The position numbers and the translations under genes are program-made. A model generated the notes under the pieces. It saw only the letters and a program-made list of their open reading frames with translations. It was not told the origin of the DNA and did not search any database. A stretch of 23,270 bases of DNA from the NCBI GenBank assembly GCA_003990745.1, contig RBNI01001281.1, positions 1 to 23,270 of the forward strand, read 5' to 3'. The DNA is from Jimgerdemannia flammicorona. Lineage: Eukaryota > Mucoromycota > Endogonomycetes > Endogonales > Endogonaceae. Positions 10,133-20,168 of this stretch are shown in pieces. Position 1 is the first letter of the stretch. Every line of letters begins with the position of its first letter.

Positions 10133-11509
10133 ATGCAAATTATGAACATTCAACTTAACGACACCGATTATTGTAACACAAAAAAACCCGAACATGCATC
10201 GACCATTCAACTTGACCGCGTGGAGACCGCCGTTCCCTCACAACACCAGACCTCCACCAACGCGGTCACCCTCCACGAACGGGTGGTGCGCCTGGAGGAG
10301 CACGTCGAACTTCTCGCGGGACAATTGACCAACCGAATATGTCACCACAGCCATCCTGTTCATATACCACTCCACGACATAGCGAGTTCGGCGACAAGCC
10401 AAGGATGCCTTTCGCTCTATAAAGGATCCGAAAAGGTGTTGCTGGAGATGGCCAGCACGAAGACCGTCGAATGCGAGGTGCTTAAGATGGCCCTTGCCAC
10501 ACAGACCGCCAAGGTAGAAAGCCTGAAGACCGCCGTCGCCGCCAAGGACCAGAGAATCGCAGAGCTCGAAAGAGCCAACTCGGGACGAGAGGGTGATCAT
10601 GATCAGCGCCTCGAAAATGTGGTGGTGGAGAACGCAGCCGCGAAGGCCGCTCACGAGAAGGTGAGCAGCCTGGAAGAGTTCAGCGCCGCCAAGGACGACA
10701 AGATCGTAGAGCTCCAAAAAGTCATCACCGAACGAGAAGGCGAGATCACCCGACTACAAGAATTGCTGGCAGAGGGGACCAAGGACGCGAAGGCGGCGCA
10801 CGAAAGGGCCGACGAGGTAGAGGAGCTTTCCACCATCAAGGACGACATGATCACTGAACTTGAGAAATCCGTCGCCGAACAAGAAGTTGAGAACAAACAG
10901 CTCGTGGATCTGCTAGCAGAGAGGACGACAGAAGTGAAGGCTGCGCAAGACGAGGCCGATGAGTTGTCGAGGGTCATTCGATGGGGACTGGCGGAATTCG
11001 ACAAGGACGTTCGATTCACGGACGTGGACGACAACAAACCCCAGATGGCGGATCGCCTTCGCCGACACATCGAATCTCTTCACGAGAAGGTCAGCAACCT
11101 GGAGAAAGCATTAGTCGAAGAACGAGAAAAGGCTGACGACGAGTCACGCAGCAAGGCGACTTCTGGTAGCACTAAAGACTTTGAGGATCTGACGACTAAA
11201 ATGAAGAATGCCCACTTAATCATCCTCAGCAAGAATTTCGAGATCAAACAGCTGCAAAGCGACGTCGCGCAGAGAGATGACAGGATAGCCGATCTCGACA
11301 AGATGCTGGCTGGTCACCAAAATGACGTTCACGAGCTTCGGAAGGAGCTTCAAACGCTCAAGAACAAGATTGTGACAATGGAATCGGACGAGATTGGTGT
11401 GTTCGCGGACTGGCCAGATCTATTGACTGGCGTAAAGTCAGCACGCAAGGCGCAATTAAGGGCCAAGCGTCGTCTGCACAATCGCGCATCGTCGGTGTCA
11501 GAGCTGTGA
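10133..11509 (+). CDS. coiled-coil protein with three 49-residue tandem units
   Basis: A single uninterrupted frame of 458 residues, of no family I recognise. It is rich in Glu, Lys, Ala and Leu, with long heptad patterns from about residue 42 to 420 and a basic C-terminus (KSARKAQLRAKRRLHNR). Residues 119-167, 168-216 and 217-265 form three tandem units of exactly 49 residues (seven heptads), each carrying a core like AAKDDKIVELQ. A fourth partial unit follows. The segment STKTVECEVLK (108-118) closely resembles STKTVETEELK in the zinc-finger/coiled-coil protein downstream, so the two are probably paralogues. ATG at 10133 follows an in-frame stop; ATG 10142 is an alternative, and 5' exons may be missing. 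A scaffold or structural role is only a guess from the coil. The reverse strand also has long open frames, an effect of the coil codon pattern. Confidence 0.75.
   Translation: MQIMNIQLNDTDYCNTKKPEHASTIQLDRVETAVPSQHQTSTNAVTLHERVVRLEEHVELLAGQLTNRICHHSHPVHIPLHDIASSATSQGCLSLYKGSEKVLLEMASTKTVECEVLKMALATQTAKVESLKTAVAAKDQRIAELERANSGREGDHDQRLENVVVENAAAKAAHEKVSSLEEFSAAKDDKIVELQKVITEREGEITRLQELLAEGTKDAKAAHERADEVEELSTIKDDMITELEKSVAEQEVENKQLVDLLAERTTEVKAAQDEADELSRVIRWGLAEFDKDVRFTDVDDNKPQMADRLRRHIESLHEKVSNLEKALVEEREKADDESRSKATSGSTKDFEDLTTKMKNAHLIILSKNFEIKQLQSDVAQRDDRIADLDKMLAGHQNDVHELRKELQTLKNKIVTMESDEIGVFADWPDLLTGVKSARKAQLRAKRRLHNRASSVSEL
10487..10927 (+). repeat. three tandem 147-bp coding repeats
   Basis: Three successive 147-base units (10487-10633, 10634-10780, 10781-10927) each encode 49 residues, seven heptads, with no length change. 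Units 2 and 3 are the most alike: AAHEKV/AAHERA, AAKDDKIVELQ/TIKDDMITELE and LLAEGT/LLAERT. Unit 1 is more diverged but keeps AAKDQRIAELE in register. Confidence 0.8.
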
Positions 11510-11529
11510 TTGGAGAATTGTACAATGTG

Positions 11530-11560
<31 letters not shown>

Positions 11561-12859
11561 ATTTTTTTTTTATTATTCTGCACCTTTCTCTTCTCGTGTC
11601 CATGATGCATTCCTTCATACAATTGTATTACGTAATTCTCAGCTCTCTATGATGAGCTTTTCTTTCCTTATGCGCATTACGTGCTTTTCTTAGTTAAATG
11701 TTGTTCCAAAAACTTCCATGATAGTTTCTCTCTTTTTCAGACGCTGTCTCGCTCTTGAAAAATAGGTGTTGTAGATTTTCCATTTCCAAGACAATCGAAC
11801 CGTCAATGTACATTTTTATTCGCTAGATTTTCTCTTATTGGTATCTCTTCAAAAAGTTCGTGACTTTGCATTGTGATGATCGAGCCAAAAGAAGGTTGCT
11901 GCCGATGTAGAAAAAATCACACGACTTGGCCGAGGGTGGAACATGCGAAGCTATCACCACGTAGTAATTGGCGCGGCTTAGTGACTTCAACATACCTGTT
12001 ATCAATGTTCCTTATGTCATCGTTCTACAGTATTTCATTAGAGACAGTCACTACTCCTTGCTGACAAATTTGCGTATCGCAGTGGAAGTACAGTTTATTG
12101 AAGGTTTGCCATAGCAAATTTTGCCCACGAACCGGTGCGGAGTGGAAACGCCTTCCCCAGGCCCAAGGGCCTTAGATAGGACGATGTGCCTTGATTTCAT
12201 CAAATGACGTGGAGTTATACCGATACTTTTTTTCCGCTCGCAACGTAAATCACAACTACAGTTTATTGCGCGTCATCTTTGTTAATTAAAATTAAATAGA
12301 CATTCATACTTATGCCTTTCAACATGTTCCCTAATTAACCACATGCTACATATATGAACATTCGCACGCTTTATTTTTTTTTTGCCATGTGAAATTGGTC
12401 GACCACCATTGCATGGACCAAAATCAATCCTGATAACTCTGAAACATGTCATTCTCACGAGGCCCATGTTCGAAAACATTCATAATAGAGCGCCTTCCAA
12501 ACCTTCAAACCGTCCATCCAAAGTTATTCCGAAACTGATAGCAACGACTCGGACATCGACGGTTCCTTTTAAGTCATTCAAGGCCAGAAGTGCAAGCATT
12601 CTTGCTCGAAACGGTAAATACCAATTCCGCCACTTGTTTTGATATTTAGGTTTGCCCCCGAGTCAACAACGGACCAAATATGAGAGTTTATTTCTTGGCG
12701 GAGATGATCTCTTATTTCGGTTTGCAGGCAAATTTGCATGCAAATTATTTATACAGATTATTAGATTTTCGAATAAAAACTAGTGTTAAAAGGCTTGACT
12801 ATGAATCAATGTTTTTTTTTATACAGGACCATAATAAGGGATAAGTTTGTAAGATTCTC
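11510..12859. other. intergenic region with poly(T) tract
   Basis: Immediately after the coiled-coil gene comes a T25-A-T10 tract (11536-11571), then moderately AT-rich sequence with no convincing gene. Short open frames at 11873-12064 and 12382-12642 have no recognisable motif. It presumably contains the 3' UTR of the preceding gene. Confidence 0.5.
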
Positions 12860-13440
12860 TTTCTTCAATGCCGACAGTCCGAGAAGATTGTAGACATTGC
12901 GATTCTCACGGCACAAGGGATGGATATGGTGGCCACCAACGAGTTAAAAAATTATTATGGAAAAACAAGAACTCCGATTTCTCACAGAGATTATCACCTC
13001 CAAGGAAGTTGCTGATTACATTTCTTCCATGGAGATGAACACTACCTCGAGTGAGGAGACCATCGACAAGCGAAAAGGTGAGATTGAAGCCCTCACAGGA
13101 ATCACCTCTGCGAGAACGAGCTGATGAAGAAAAAAAAAAAAAAAAAAAAAAAAAAAAGCCGCGAAATCGAAGGAGGAATTTTTCGCAAAGATTTGAGAGC
13201 CTCAGCGCAATATCAATGTACTGATGGAAATCGTCGAGCTACAGGATGAAAAGATCGAAACTTAAGAGCGCGACACAGCAATATCTGAATTTGGAAAAGT
13301 GGCGGAGATGCAGCGATAATGGGTGAGATGCGTCAATGTTTGATGGGAGCTCTCGACGATGGTTTGCAAAGAGATCTCCCTCAGACCCTCAGATCGCATT
13401 GTGTTAAAGTCAAATTATCTATACACAAACATTGCGGGAA
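12860..13440 (+). pseudogene. decayed coiled-coil gene remnant (tentative)
   Basis: No long frame is open, but several frames read like a heptad-rich coil broken by stops and shifts. Examples are ITSKEVADYISSMEMN, EETIDKRKGEIEALTG and, near 13215-13320, INVLMEIVELQDEKIET then a stop, ERDTAISEFGKVAEMQR and another stop. A run of 28 A (13130-13157) interrupts the middle. It lies between two intact coiled-coil genes, and its ELQDEKIE pattern resembles their KDDKIVELQ core. I therefore read it as a degenerate third family member. The resemblance is of composition and pattern rather than proven homology. Confidence 0.4.
13130..13157 (+). repeat. poly(A)28 tract
   Basis: A run of 28 A sits inside the decayed coiled-coil stretch, following gatgaag. 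It could be an expanded AAA/AAG lysine run or an unrelated homopolymer expansion. No target-site duplication was seen to suggest a retroposed tail. Confidence 0.9.
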
Positions 13441-13735
13441 CTGTTGATTAAGAGGAGAGAGGCATTGTCAATTCATTCGTGGCTTGATGGGATACACTCT
13501 AAACTGGTGTGACTATAAACAAGGGTTTACTTTGTTCTTGTAGATGTTGAGCGATGACGAAATGCTCACCTGACAGGTTACCGATCTGAAATCATAAATT
13601 GGGACGACTCGGGAGAACCTGTTTCCAAAGGCATGATCAGCAAACCTTAAATCAACAAAAGCTCAGGGCAATTTCTACGCCACCATCGCACTGCCTCCCT
13701 CCTTTGCCCACCCAGCCCCTCCTAACCTGCAAACC
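13441..13735 (+). promoter_or_regulatory. upstream region of the zinc-finger/coiled-coil gene
   Basis: Non-coding sequence before the start codon at 13736. The last ~50 bases are strongly pyrimidine-rich (tccctcctttgccc, agcccctcctaacc), a typical fungal pattern at transcription starts, then aaaccATG. An alternative reading of cctaac as the branch site of an intron with a further 5' exon cannot be excluded. Confidence 0.4.
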
Positions 13736-15752
13736 ATGCACATTATTACCGAGGACTCTATTACCGAGGCACAGTCGCCTCAAGAATCCCATCCAGCTCT
13801 ACCTCTGCGTTCCCATCCTGGCTTATTCATGTGCGATAGAAATGTGCAAAATCCGTATGTTCCAAGCGACGGCCCCGAGTCCTCAAGGGCTTCCAAGAAG
13901 GCTCTGCGCGACATCACAGATATCCGCCGCCATGACAGCAGCATTGCAAATGAACCGACGAACTCACAAAGTGCTCCAGTATGGCAGGAAACCTGCTCAT
14001 GGGACGAATGCGGCGCGACATTCACACGGTCCGAAAATCTAGACACGCATATCCGATCCTGGCATTTAGCTGAAGAATGTTAGTAGAAAAACTGTTTTTT
14101 TTTTTTTTCCCTCTGCAGGGAGGGGATAAGCTTTGGCGATCGCCATATGTCTCTAATCCAATCTTTTCCTAACTGTTCAGACCGCCCCAGCTTGTCAAGT
14201 GCTCTCGAACATCGCACTCAAATCCAACATGCAAGGACGCGCGATGAACCAAATACCTACAGCACTGGTATTTTGAGGATTCGTCGCGATTCCTCAGATG
14301 TGCGTGACACGCGAGGCATTATGGAATATCGAGCTGCAAAGACGCGAGACGAAACGGATCTTTCAAGCTCTTCGTTCCCACGAAACTCCGACGACAGGCA
14401 CCTTTCCCCAGAGGAGGAGATTGTGCGCTGCACACTAGAGGCTCAGAACTGCCGGCATTCGGGCGCATCCGATCACGACATAAATCCAACCGCCAGAATT
14501 ACCGTGGACGACAAGCCTCATTCGACTGGCACCGATTCGATGTATCGCTACCGCGTCGCTTGTGACCGTAAATCGTGCTACGAAGTATTCAAGAGCTCTC
14601 AGGATCTAACACGGCATATTCGGATGATTCATACCAATGACCGTAGTATGTATCATCACGATATTTTGGGTTGCTTGCTTTTATTTGTGTCCGCCTCAAA
14701 CATTCATGGGTATAATTTATTTCCACCACCATCCGACAGGCTGTACCGTGTGCTTTAACAAGTCGGGAGATTCCGTCCTGCACGCGAACAATCACGAAGG
14801 ACAGAGCCACGATGGATGCGACCAACGAAAGCCGCACATGGGAACAGAGAGCCCCAACCAACATCGTAGCGACCTTACTATCGACATAGCCGCATTGAAA
14901 CTGGTTGTCGAAAACTTACAACGAAACGTCGCCAACCAAGACTCGAGGATCCAGTTCTTAGAAGTCGAGAGCAAAGCATACCGCCAGGCCGATGATGACA
15001 AATCAGCCGCACTCGAAGCTGCGGAAGAAGCTGCCCGGCGAGATACCGTCAGAATCGAAGAACTTCTTGCCGATAATGTGGAAAAGGACGCTGTTATCAT
15101 AGGCCTGCAGAAAGCATTGGCCATCCGGGACGCCAACATTCACAGACTCGAGGACGCCGTATCGACCAAGACCGTGGAAACGGAGGAACTGAAAAAAGCT
15201 ATCACCCTCAAGGATGCCGAGATCATTGGCCTCAAGAAAGCTGTTGATGCAGAGGCGGTGGAATCCGAAAGTATGGTCATGGACCTCGAACAGGCGCGTG
15301 CCGAGGTGACAATGTTGCAGAATGCAGTCATAGAGTGGAGCGACCAGTGCGCTGCCAAGAATAGGCAACACGAGTCCCTGCGCGACTTCGCCGACAAGGA
15401 GGCGGACAAGCTGAAGCACATCATCGCAAGCAAGGACGCCGAGATTGAAAAGCTCCGTGGGACAGTCGTGGTCATCGACCGATCGCTCAGCAACGAATCC
15501 AAGACGATCAGCCTTGGCGAGTTGGCGAAGCAAAACGCCGCGCTGGTCAACAACTCGAAGCAGCAGAAGGCGATCAAGATCAAGATACCAATAAGCAGGA
15601 AGCCGAGGGATCCTAGCGCTGTTCACACGTCATACGTCGATGATCATTTCAAGGTGGCCAGGATTCAATCGCAAGACGCAGGGAGAGCTTCATCGATTGT
15701 TGGCCAACCGCCGCTGACAATGATTCAAAAGAAATGCCTCATGCTTGCGTAA
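13736..15752 (+). CDS. C2H2 zinc-finger protein with long coiled coil
   Basis: Exons 13736-14078, 14181-14645 and 14740-15752 join in phase (GT-AG; gttagt and gtatgt donors, cctaac branch just before the first acceptor) to give 606 residues. Finger 1 is C87-x4-C92-x12-H105-x4-H110 (CSWDECGATFTRSENLDTHIRSWH). Finger 2 is C242-x4-C247-x12-H260-x4-H265. A third, degenerate C-x2-C...H-x3-H motif at 271-288 begins the last exon. Residues 315-540 are heptad-rich coil with a 42-residue internal period (KDAVIIGL at 385, KDAEIIGL at 427). A basic segment IKIKIPISRKPR follows. Fingers suggest nucleic-acid binding and the coil dimerisation; I know of no family with this exact order. STKTVETEELK (411-421) links it to the coiled-coil gene at 10133. 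Introns fall just after finger 1 and just after finger 2, so each finger ends an exon. Confidence 0.82.
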
Positions 15753-16430
15753 TTACAAGGACTCATCGGCGCCTATGATTGTGCCATGCGTGTTTGCGCT
15801 AATGCACTGTTCCGAAACGTTTGATCTTCCTTTGGAGGATCGTGTACAGATTATTATTTCGAAACTCACTTCTTCAGCTGAATGAATGCGACTCACCATC
15901 AAAATCCTTTTTTTTTCCGTCCTCGTTCTTGTATGTACGCCTTTCTGATTCAATGACTTTTGTTTTCGTTTTTTCTCGTCCCAGTTTCCTTTCCCTTCGA
16001 ATAACCCCTCTCCCCTTGTTTATTTATTTATTTTTATTCTTATTTTTTTATTTTTTTATTTTTTTTATTTATATATATTGTTTTTCCGAGTCGGGTACGC
16101 CACACCCTTCAGTCACATGTACATCACAACAATCTCGTGACGGATTTTGTCAAATTTCATTCTCTATCAACCTCGTTCAAAATAAACCTTTTCATGTACG
16201 TTGCCACAAAGGGAGCAATCTAATATGACCAACATGTTTGTTACACGTTGAAGAGATTCAACACAACACAAATTCTTTAATCGTGTGCGCCTACAAGATG
16301 CATCGGAGCCGAAAAATAAATCAACATTGTTTTCGGACTGGCGGGCAAATATTAAGCAAATGAAGCAATCTAAGTAGAAAATTTACTCTGTTTGGTCTTC
16401 TGTGACCTTATATTGATATTGTAATAAAAG
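15753..16430. other. 3' flank of the zinc-finger gene and transition zone
   Basis: Contains the probable 3' UTR, a T-rich low-complexity stretch (about 16017-16085, tattta/ttttta units) and the last CpG-containing sequence before the AT-rich block. A plus-strand frame at 15821-16228 translates to Phe/Leu-rich low complexity and is not a gene. Confidence 0.6.
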
Positions 16431-17912
16431 AATATATTTTCTTATTTTGATTGATACATATTAGCTTTTTTACAATTTTGCCATTTTTCAAAGTTAGCAA
16501 AATAAGCAAAATACTTGATAGTTTGGTAAACTTCTTATTATAAAGAAAAAGAAAATTATATCAGAGAGAAATAGTAATAGTAATAGTAAATATATCTTAG
16601 TTTATATAGCTGTTTGTATAATTGTTCTTTTATTTAAAGATAATAAATAATAAATAAATAAGCTAATTTATTTATTTTCTATAATATTATTTTTTAAATA
16701 TAATATAATATTTTTAAGTAAAATATCTTATTTATTAAATTTAAATTAAGAGCTATAATAAAAATAATATATATTTAAAATATTTCAAAATTATATTAAT
16801 TTAATTTAATTTAATTCAATAATAATTTAATTTAAATATATCTCTTATATTATAATAATATATAAATTTATATTATTCAAATTTATCTATACTATAATCT
16901 AAAAGATATATTTACTTATTTATATATTATTAAAATTTAAATTTAAATATTATTTAAATAATAAAGTATTATTATTAATATAGTTTATTATTATAATATA
17001 TATATATTATAATAAAACTATATATTAATAGAATCAAAGTTTTATAAAAAAATATTAAGTTCTAATTATCTAATATTAGAACTGAGTCTAAGTATCACTT
17101 TTAGAGTCTTATAGTCAAATAGAGATATCATACTTATATTCTAAGTTAATTAGGTTTAAAATTATAAATAAGTCAGATCTAAGATATCTGAGTAAGAATA
17201 TTGATTTATTCTTAAGAAAAGAAAGTAGAGTTGAGATTATAATATATTTAATATAAAGAGTTATATTATATAAGGTATATAACTACTATATTGAAATTTT
17301 TATTAAAAATTCTATTATAAATTCTGTTAATAATTCTATTTGAAATTTCTAATAACTTATTGTTATATAATAATCTATTATATTCTTCTCTTCTTTATCT
17401 GAGCTTACTTATTTAATTTTATACTAAACTTTAGATACTTAATAAATTATAGTATAATATATTAAATAACTTTGAAGATAATATATATTACTCAGTCAGA
17501 TTGATAATATTCTTTAGTAATATTTCTCAAAAATGATCAAAAACTTACAGTTATATATAAAAGAGGATATATAGTCTTTTTGTAATAATATAGATATAGT
17601 TATTGATAAAAAAGATATACAAGATAGCTATTTAGTCTTACTAAGAGTAATCTATTAATAGATAATTTGATCTATCTTGTAGTATTTCTTCAATTCTTAT
17701 TAATAGTAGATATTAAAACTATATACTGATAGAATTAATATATTGTAAATAATTAATAGTAATTTATAAACAATATAATAAATATTTTCTTACTGAATAT
17801 AAATAAGCTGAGAGGCTCTATGAGATATTAAAATATTTTTTTTTAGTTGAAGAGATTGGATATAGAATTTTTTCTATTATAGAATATGAGATATATATAT
17901 ATAAAGAGAACT
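16431..17912. other. extremely AT-rich block without genes
   Basis: About 1.5 kb composed almost entirely of A and T, with no CpG that I could find and no open frame of note. It contains simple repeats such as (taatag)n near 16572-16590, (aata)n near 16640 and (tttaa)n near 16797-16820. Its composition matches the mutated retrotransposon to its right, so it is probably another heavily mutated repeat, too degraded to identify. Confidence 0.7.
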
Positions 17913-17928
17913 TAGACAGTCAGGAGTA
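17913..17928 (+). repeat. left target-site duplication of the truncated LINE copy
   Basis: This 16-base segment matches 19108-19123 at 13 of 16 positions; the core 17916-17928 (acagtcaggagta) differs at one C/T from 19111-19123 (acagttaggagta). It flanks the 5' end of the inserted element. Confidence 0.75.
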
Positions 17929-19107
17929 CAGGCCTTGACGCTTCTTTCTCTGCTACCTTACTGGTCACAAGATTTGGTAGGTGACCTTCTGAGTCCCCTT
18001 ACCCCTATTATTACTCCCTCTATCTTGGGTTGGTTTGCTGTATCTACAGAGGTATAGTAGGAGGAGGGCAATGGTGATGAGTTGCCCCTTTATCAGTATC
18101 AGATTGGTGCTTCCTCCACTTTTTCGCAGATTCTGGTGCCTTTGGCTGTATCTGGGATATATCCATTTTGGTGTGGCACCTTCTTCCTTTTGCCATTGCC
18201 AATAAGGAGTTGTCTTGGTATATCTCAGGTTACGTAGAGAGTCAGCTGACCTTGGGCATCAAGTGTTCAGTGTAGGTTATCTACAGGTTCTTGGTGCCTA
18301 TAGTGGGGCTCTCTGGCTTTGGCGAGCTTTCCGGCAAGTGTGATTCTGGCATAGGTGACTGTTTTTTGGATGTTGTCAGGATGGGAGGGGAGATGGCCAT
18401 CACAGATAGGAGAAAGGGCGATAACAGTGAATCAGTAGGGTGCCAGGCTGAGAGCAGTTATTAGGGCTGGAGCAGATACTGCTTCAGTGGGGTCTTTTGA
18501 TTGGTGCAGCATGGTTAGGTGATAGGTATCACTCTCAGCTTCTTTTGGCAGTCAGTGAGATTGGGCCCCAGTTATCAGGGAGGGTTGGGGGGCCCAAGGC
18601 TACACTCAACTGGAACCAGGAGCTGATATAGCAATGTAATCAAGGCCTGCAGGCTTGAGTAGTGGGGTATTGGGGGTTTCCTCCCACCTCACATATAAGT
18701 CCTTTACTTACCTTGACTGGGAGAACCAGGCTCTACCCACCGTATTGTACTTTGATGAGAGTTTTTCTTTGCCTGTCATTCTCTTTGGGGTGGCAGGGGC
18801 TATTCTATTCAGCTTGAGTATGACCTTGTATATATATTGGGTTCTCAGGTGTACACTTTCAGTCATTGGCATATGGTTGGGTTTCCCCTGGTGGTAGGGA
18901 GAGCATGGTACACAGAATGAGGTGCAGGCCACATTGGCCCTACTGCACCTGGTATGGTCGAGCTGCTGGTCAATAGCTAGCCTAGGTTAATGGGGGGGCA
19001 GTGCTTGGTGGGTGGTAGGGGAGGGTTTTGGCCTATATAGTCTAGGTTCTCTTCTAATAAAAATCCACAGGACATAAGTCTATTAAAAAAAAAAAAAAAA
19101 AAAAAAA
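17929..19107 (+). mobile_element. 5'-truncated LINE 3'-end copy with poly(A) tail
   Basis: About 1.18 kb of markedly higher GC content than its surroundings, ending in AATAAA (19056-19061) and, 24 bases later, a 23-base poly(A) tail (19085-19107). It is flanked by an imperfect 13-16 base direct repeat. These are hallmarks of target-primed reverse transcription. Bases 17941-18980 align with 21855-22887, the region immediately 3' of the LINE reverse-transcriptase remnant, so I read it as the 3' portion of the same LINE family, truncated at the 5' end. It keeps eight CpGs and far fewer C-to-T changes than the other copy, so it is younger or less exposed. Frames contain stops; an 80-codon open frame (18655-18897) has no known domain. 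An independent non-autonomous element using the LINE machinery is the alternative. Confidence 0.75.
19056..19061 (+). terminator. polyadenylation signal AATAAA of the LINE copy
   Basis: AATAAA lies 24 bases before the start of the poly(A) tail at 19085, the usual distance, consistent with reverse transcription of a polyadenylated RNA. Confidence 0.65.
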
Positions 19108-19123
19108 TCAACAGTTAGGAGTA
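19108..19123 (+). repeat. right target-site duplication of the truncated LINE copy
   Basis: Directly abuts the poly(A) tail and repeats the sequence left of the element. Two of the three mismatches are C/T or G/A, as expected if the two copies were mutated independently after insertion. Confidence 0.75.
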
Positions 19124-19265
19124 AGTAAAGAAATAGAGCAGAGCAGTAGTATAGTAAGACAAGGTGGAAATTCTGATATAGAAGAATAAGAGAGATCTCT
19201 GTAAGATCAGAGGTTGGAGAAAATACTTAGTTTAGAGAGAGTGGCAGAGACCTAGATAAGAGTCA

Positions 19266-19690
19266 GTAGTTATTAGCTCTTACTACTATTTTGTAGTTAG
19301 AGAGAATAGAGTTAAATAAATGAATAGTCTTTAAGAGTATGAAGTACTTATTAGGACTGATATAGATATACTTAGTGAAGACTTTAATATAGTGAGAAAT
19401 GTACTGCTTAATAAGACTGATAGTGGGAGAAGTGCTGGAGATCAGAGTAGTAATCTGAATATCTAGAAGGAGGTAGAGTACTTGAGTTCTTTAGTTAATA
19501 CTAGTAGGGTATTATAGAGAAACTAGTAGATTTACACTCACTGAGTAAATGAGTTTGAAATATAGATTAATTAGATACTATCCACTGACTATTGGGGTAT
19601 AGATATTTGGGTGAACTTAGAATCTAAGTAGTATCTATGATCAGATTATTGAGAGTTATTAAGATATAGTCAGTTTGGAAGAAGTAAGAA
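19266..19690 (+). pseudogene. LINE endonuclease remnant
   Basis: In the frame of 19356 the translation contains ILSEDFNIV at about 19368-19394, corresponding to the GDFN motif of apurinic-endonuclease domains in LINEs. Downstream is SDY (19641-19649) where the family has the catalytic SDH; His to Tyr is one C-to-T change. Many stops are TAG at positions where Trp (TGG) or Gln (CAG) would be expected. The enzyme would nick target DNA to prime reverse transcription; this copy cannot be functional. Confidence 0.65.
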
Positions 19691-20168
19691 TGAGTCTGAA
19701 TATTGGTCTCTCAATTCCTTACTAGTAAAGCCAGAGTTGTGAGAGATATAAACAGTAGACATTGGGTCTATAGGGGTCTACTGAGTGAAGTTGAAGGAGA
19801 TAACTAGAGTATATTGAGGGATATCTAATAGGTTCTAAGGGATGCAGTAGTACTAAAGAGTGGGGTGGGCTTTTTATCAGTTGGAGAGGTTACTGTTAGA
19901 TTGAATTGATTTATTTAGCCAGATGACTGTTGAGAATTAGTAGCTGAAACAAGCTCAGTTGAAGATAGAGGAGCTGAAGAGAGTATTGAGAGAGGAGAAG
20001 GAGGCTTAAGTTTAGAGTATAGTAGCTCAATTATAGTGATAGAGACTTAAAAAGGGTGAGAGACCTTCTAGATACTTATCTAGGCTTCTTCAGGTGAGGA
20101 GAGTGATACAGTGATAAGAAGGAGTATTAGATGAGAAGAGTGCTCTAGTGGAAGAGGTATAGCTAATC

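Noticed and set aside
9672..10145. 157-codon plus-strand open frame
   Set aside because: No domain, composition like translated non-coding DNA, and it overlaps the coiled-coil gene out of frame; it covers one of the possible zinc-finger relics in another frame.
10238..10717. 159-codon minus-strand frame opposite the coiled-coil gene (also 15003-15626 opposite the second)
   Set aside because: Antisense frames forced open by coiled-coil codon patterns (GAG/AAG/CTC); no independent evidence.
12357..12380. attcgcacgc followed by a T-run, similar to the zinc-finger relic near 9437
   Set aside because: Match too short and lacks the preceding tgcggcg; treated as chance.
16797..16840. Regular (tttaa)n repeats as a possible CRISPR or origin-like array
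   Set aside because: No spacers or constant repeat units; simple-sequence DNA in an AT-rich block of a eukaryotic genome.
18655..18897. 80-codon open frame with hydrophobic stretches in the LINE 3' copy
   Set aside because: Hydrophobicity follows from T/G-rich composition; the aligned copy at 22570-22810 does not keep the frame, and it lies in the LINE 3' region.
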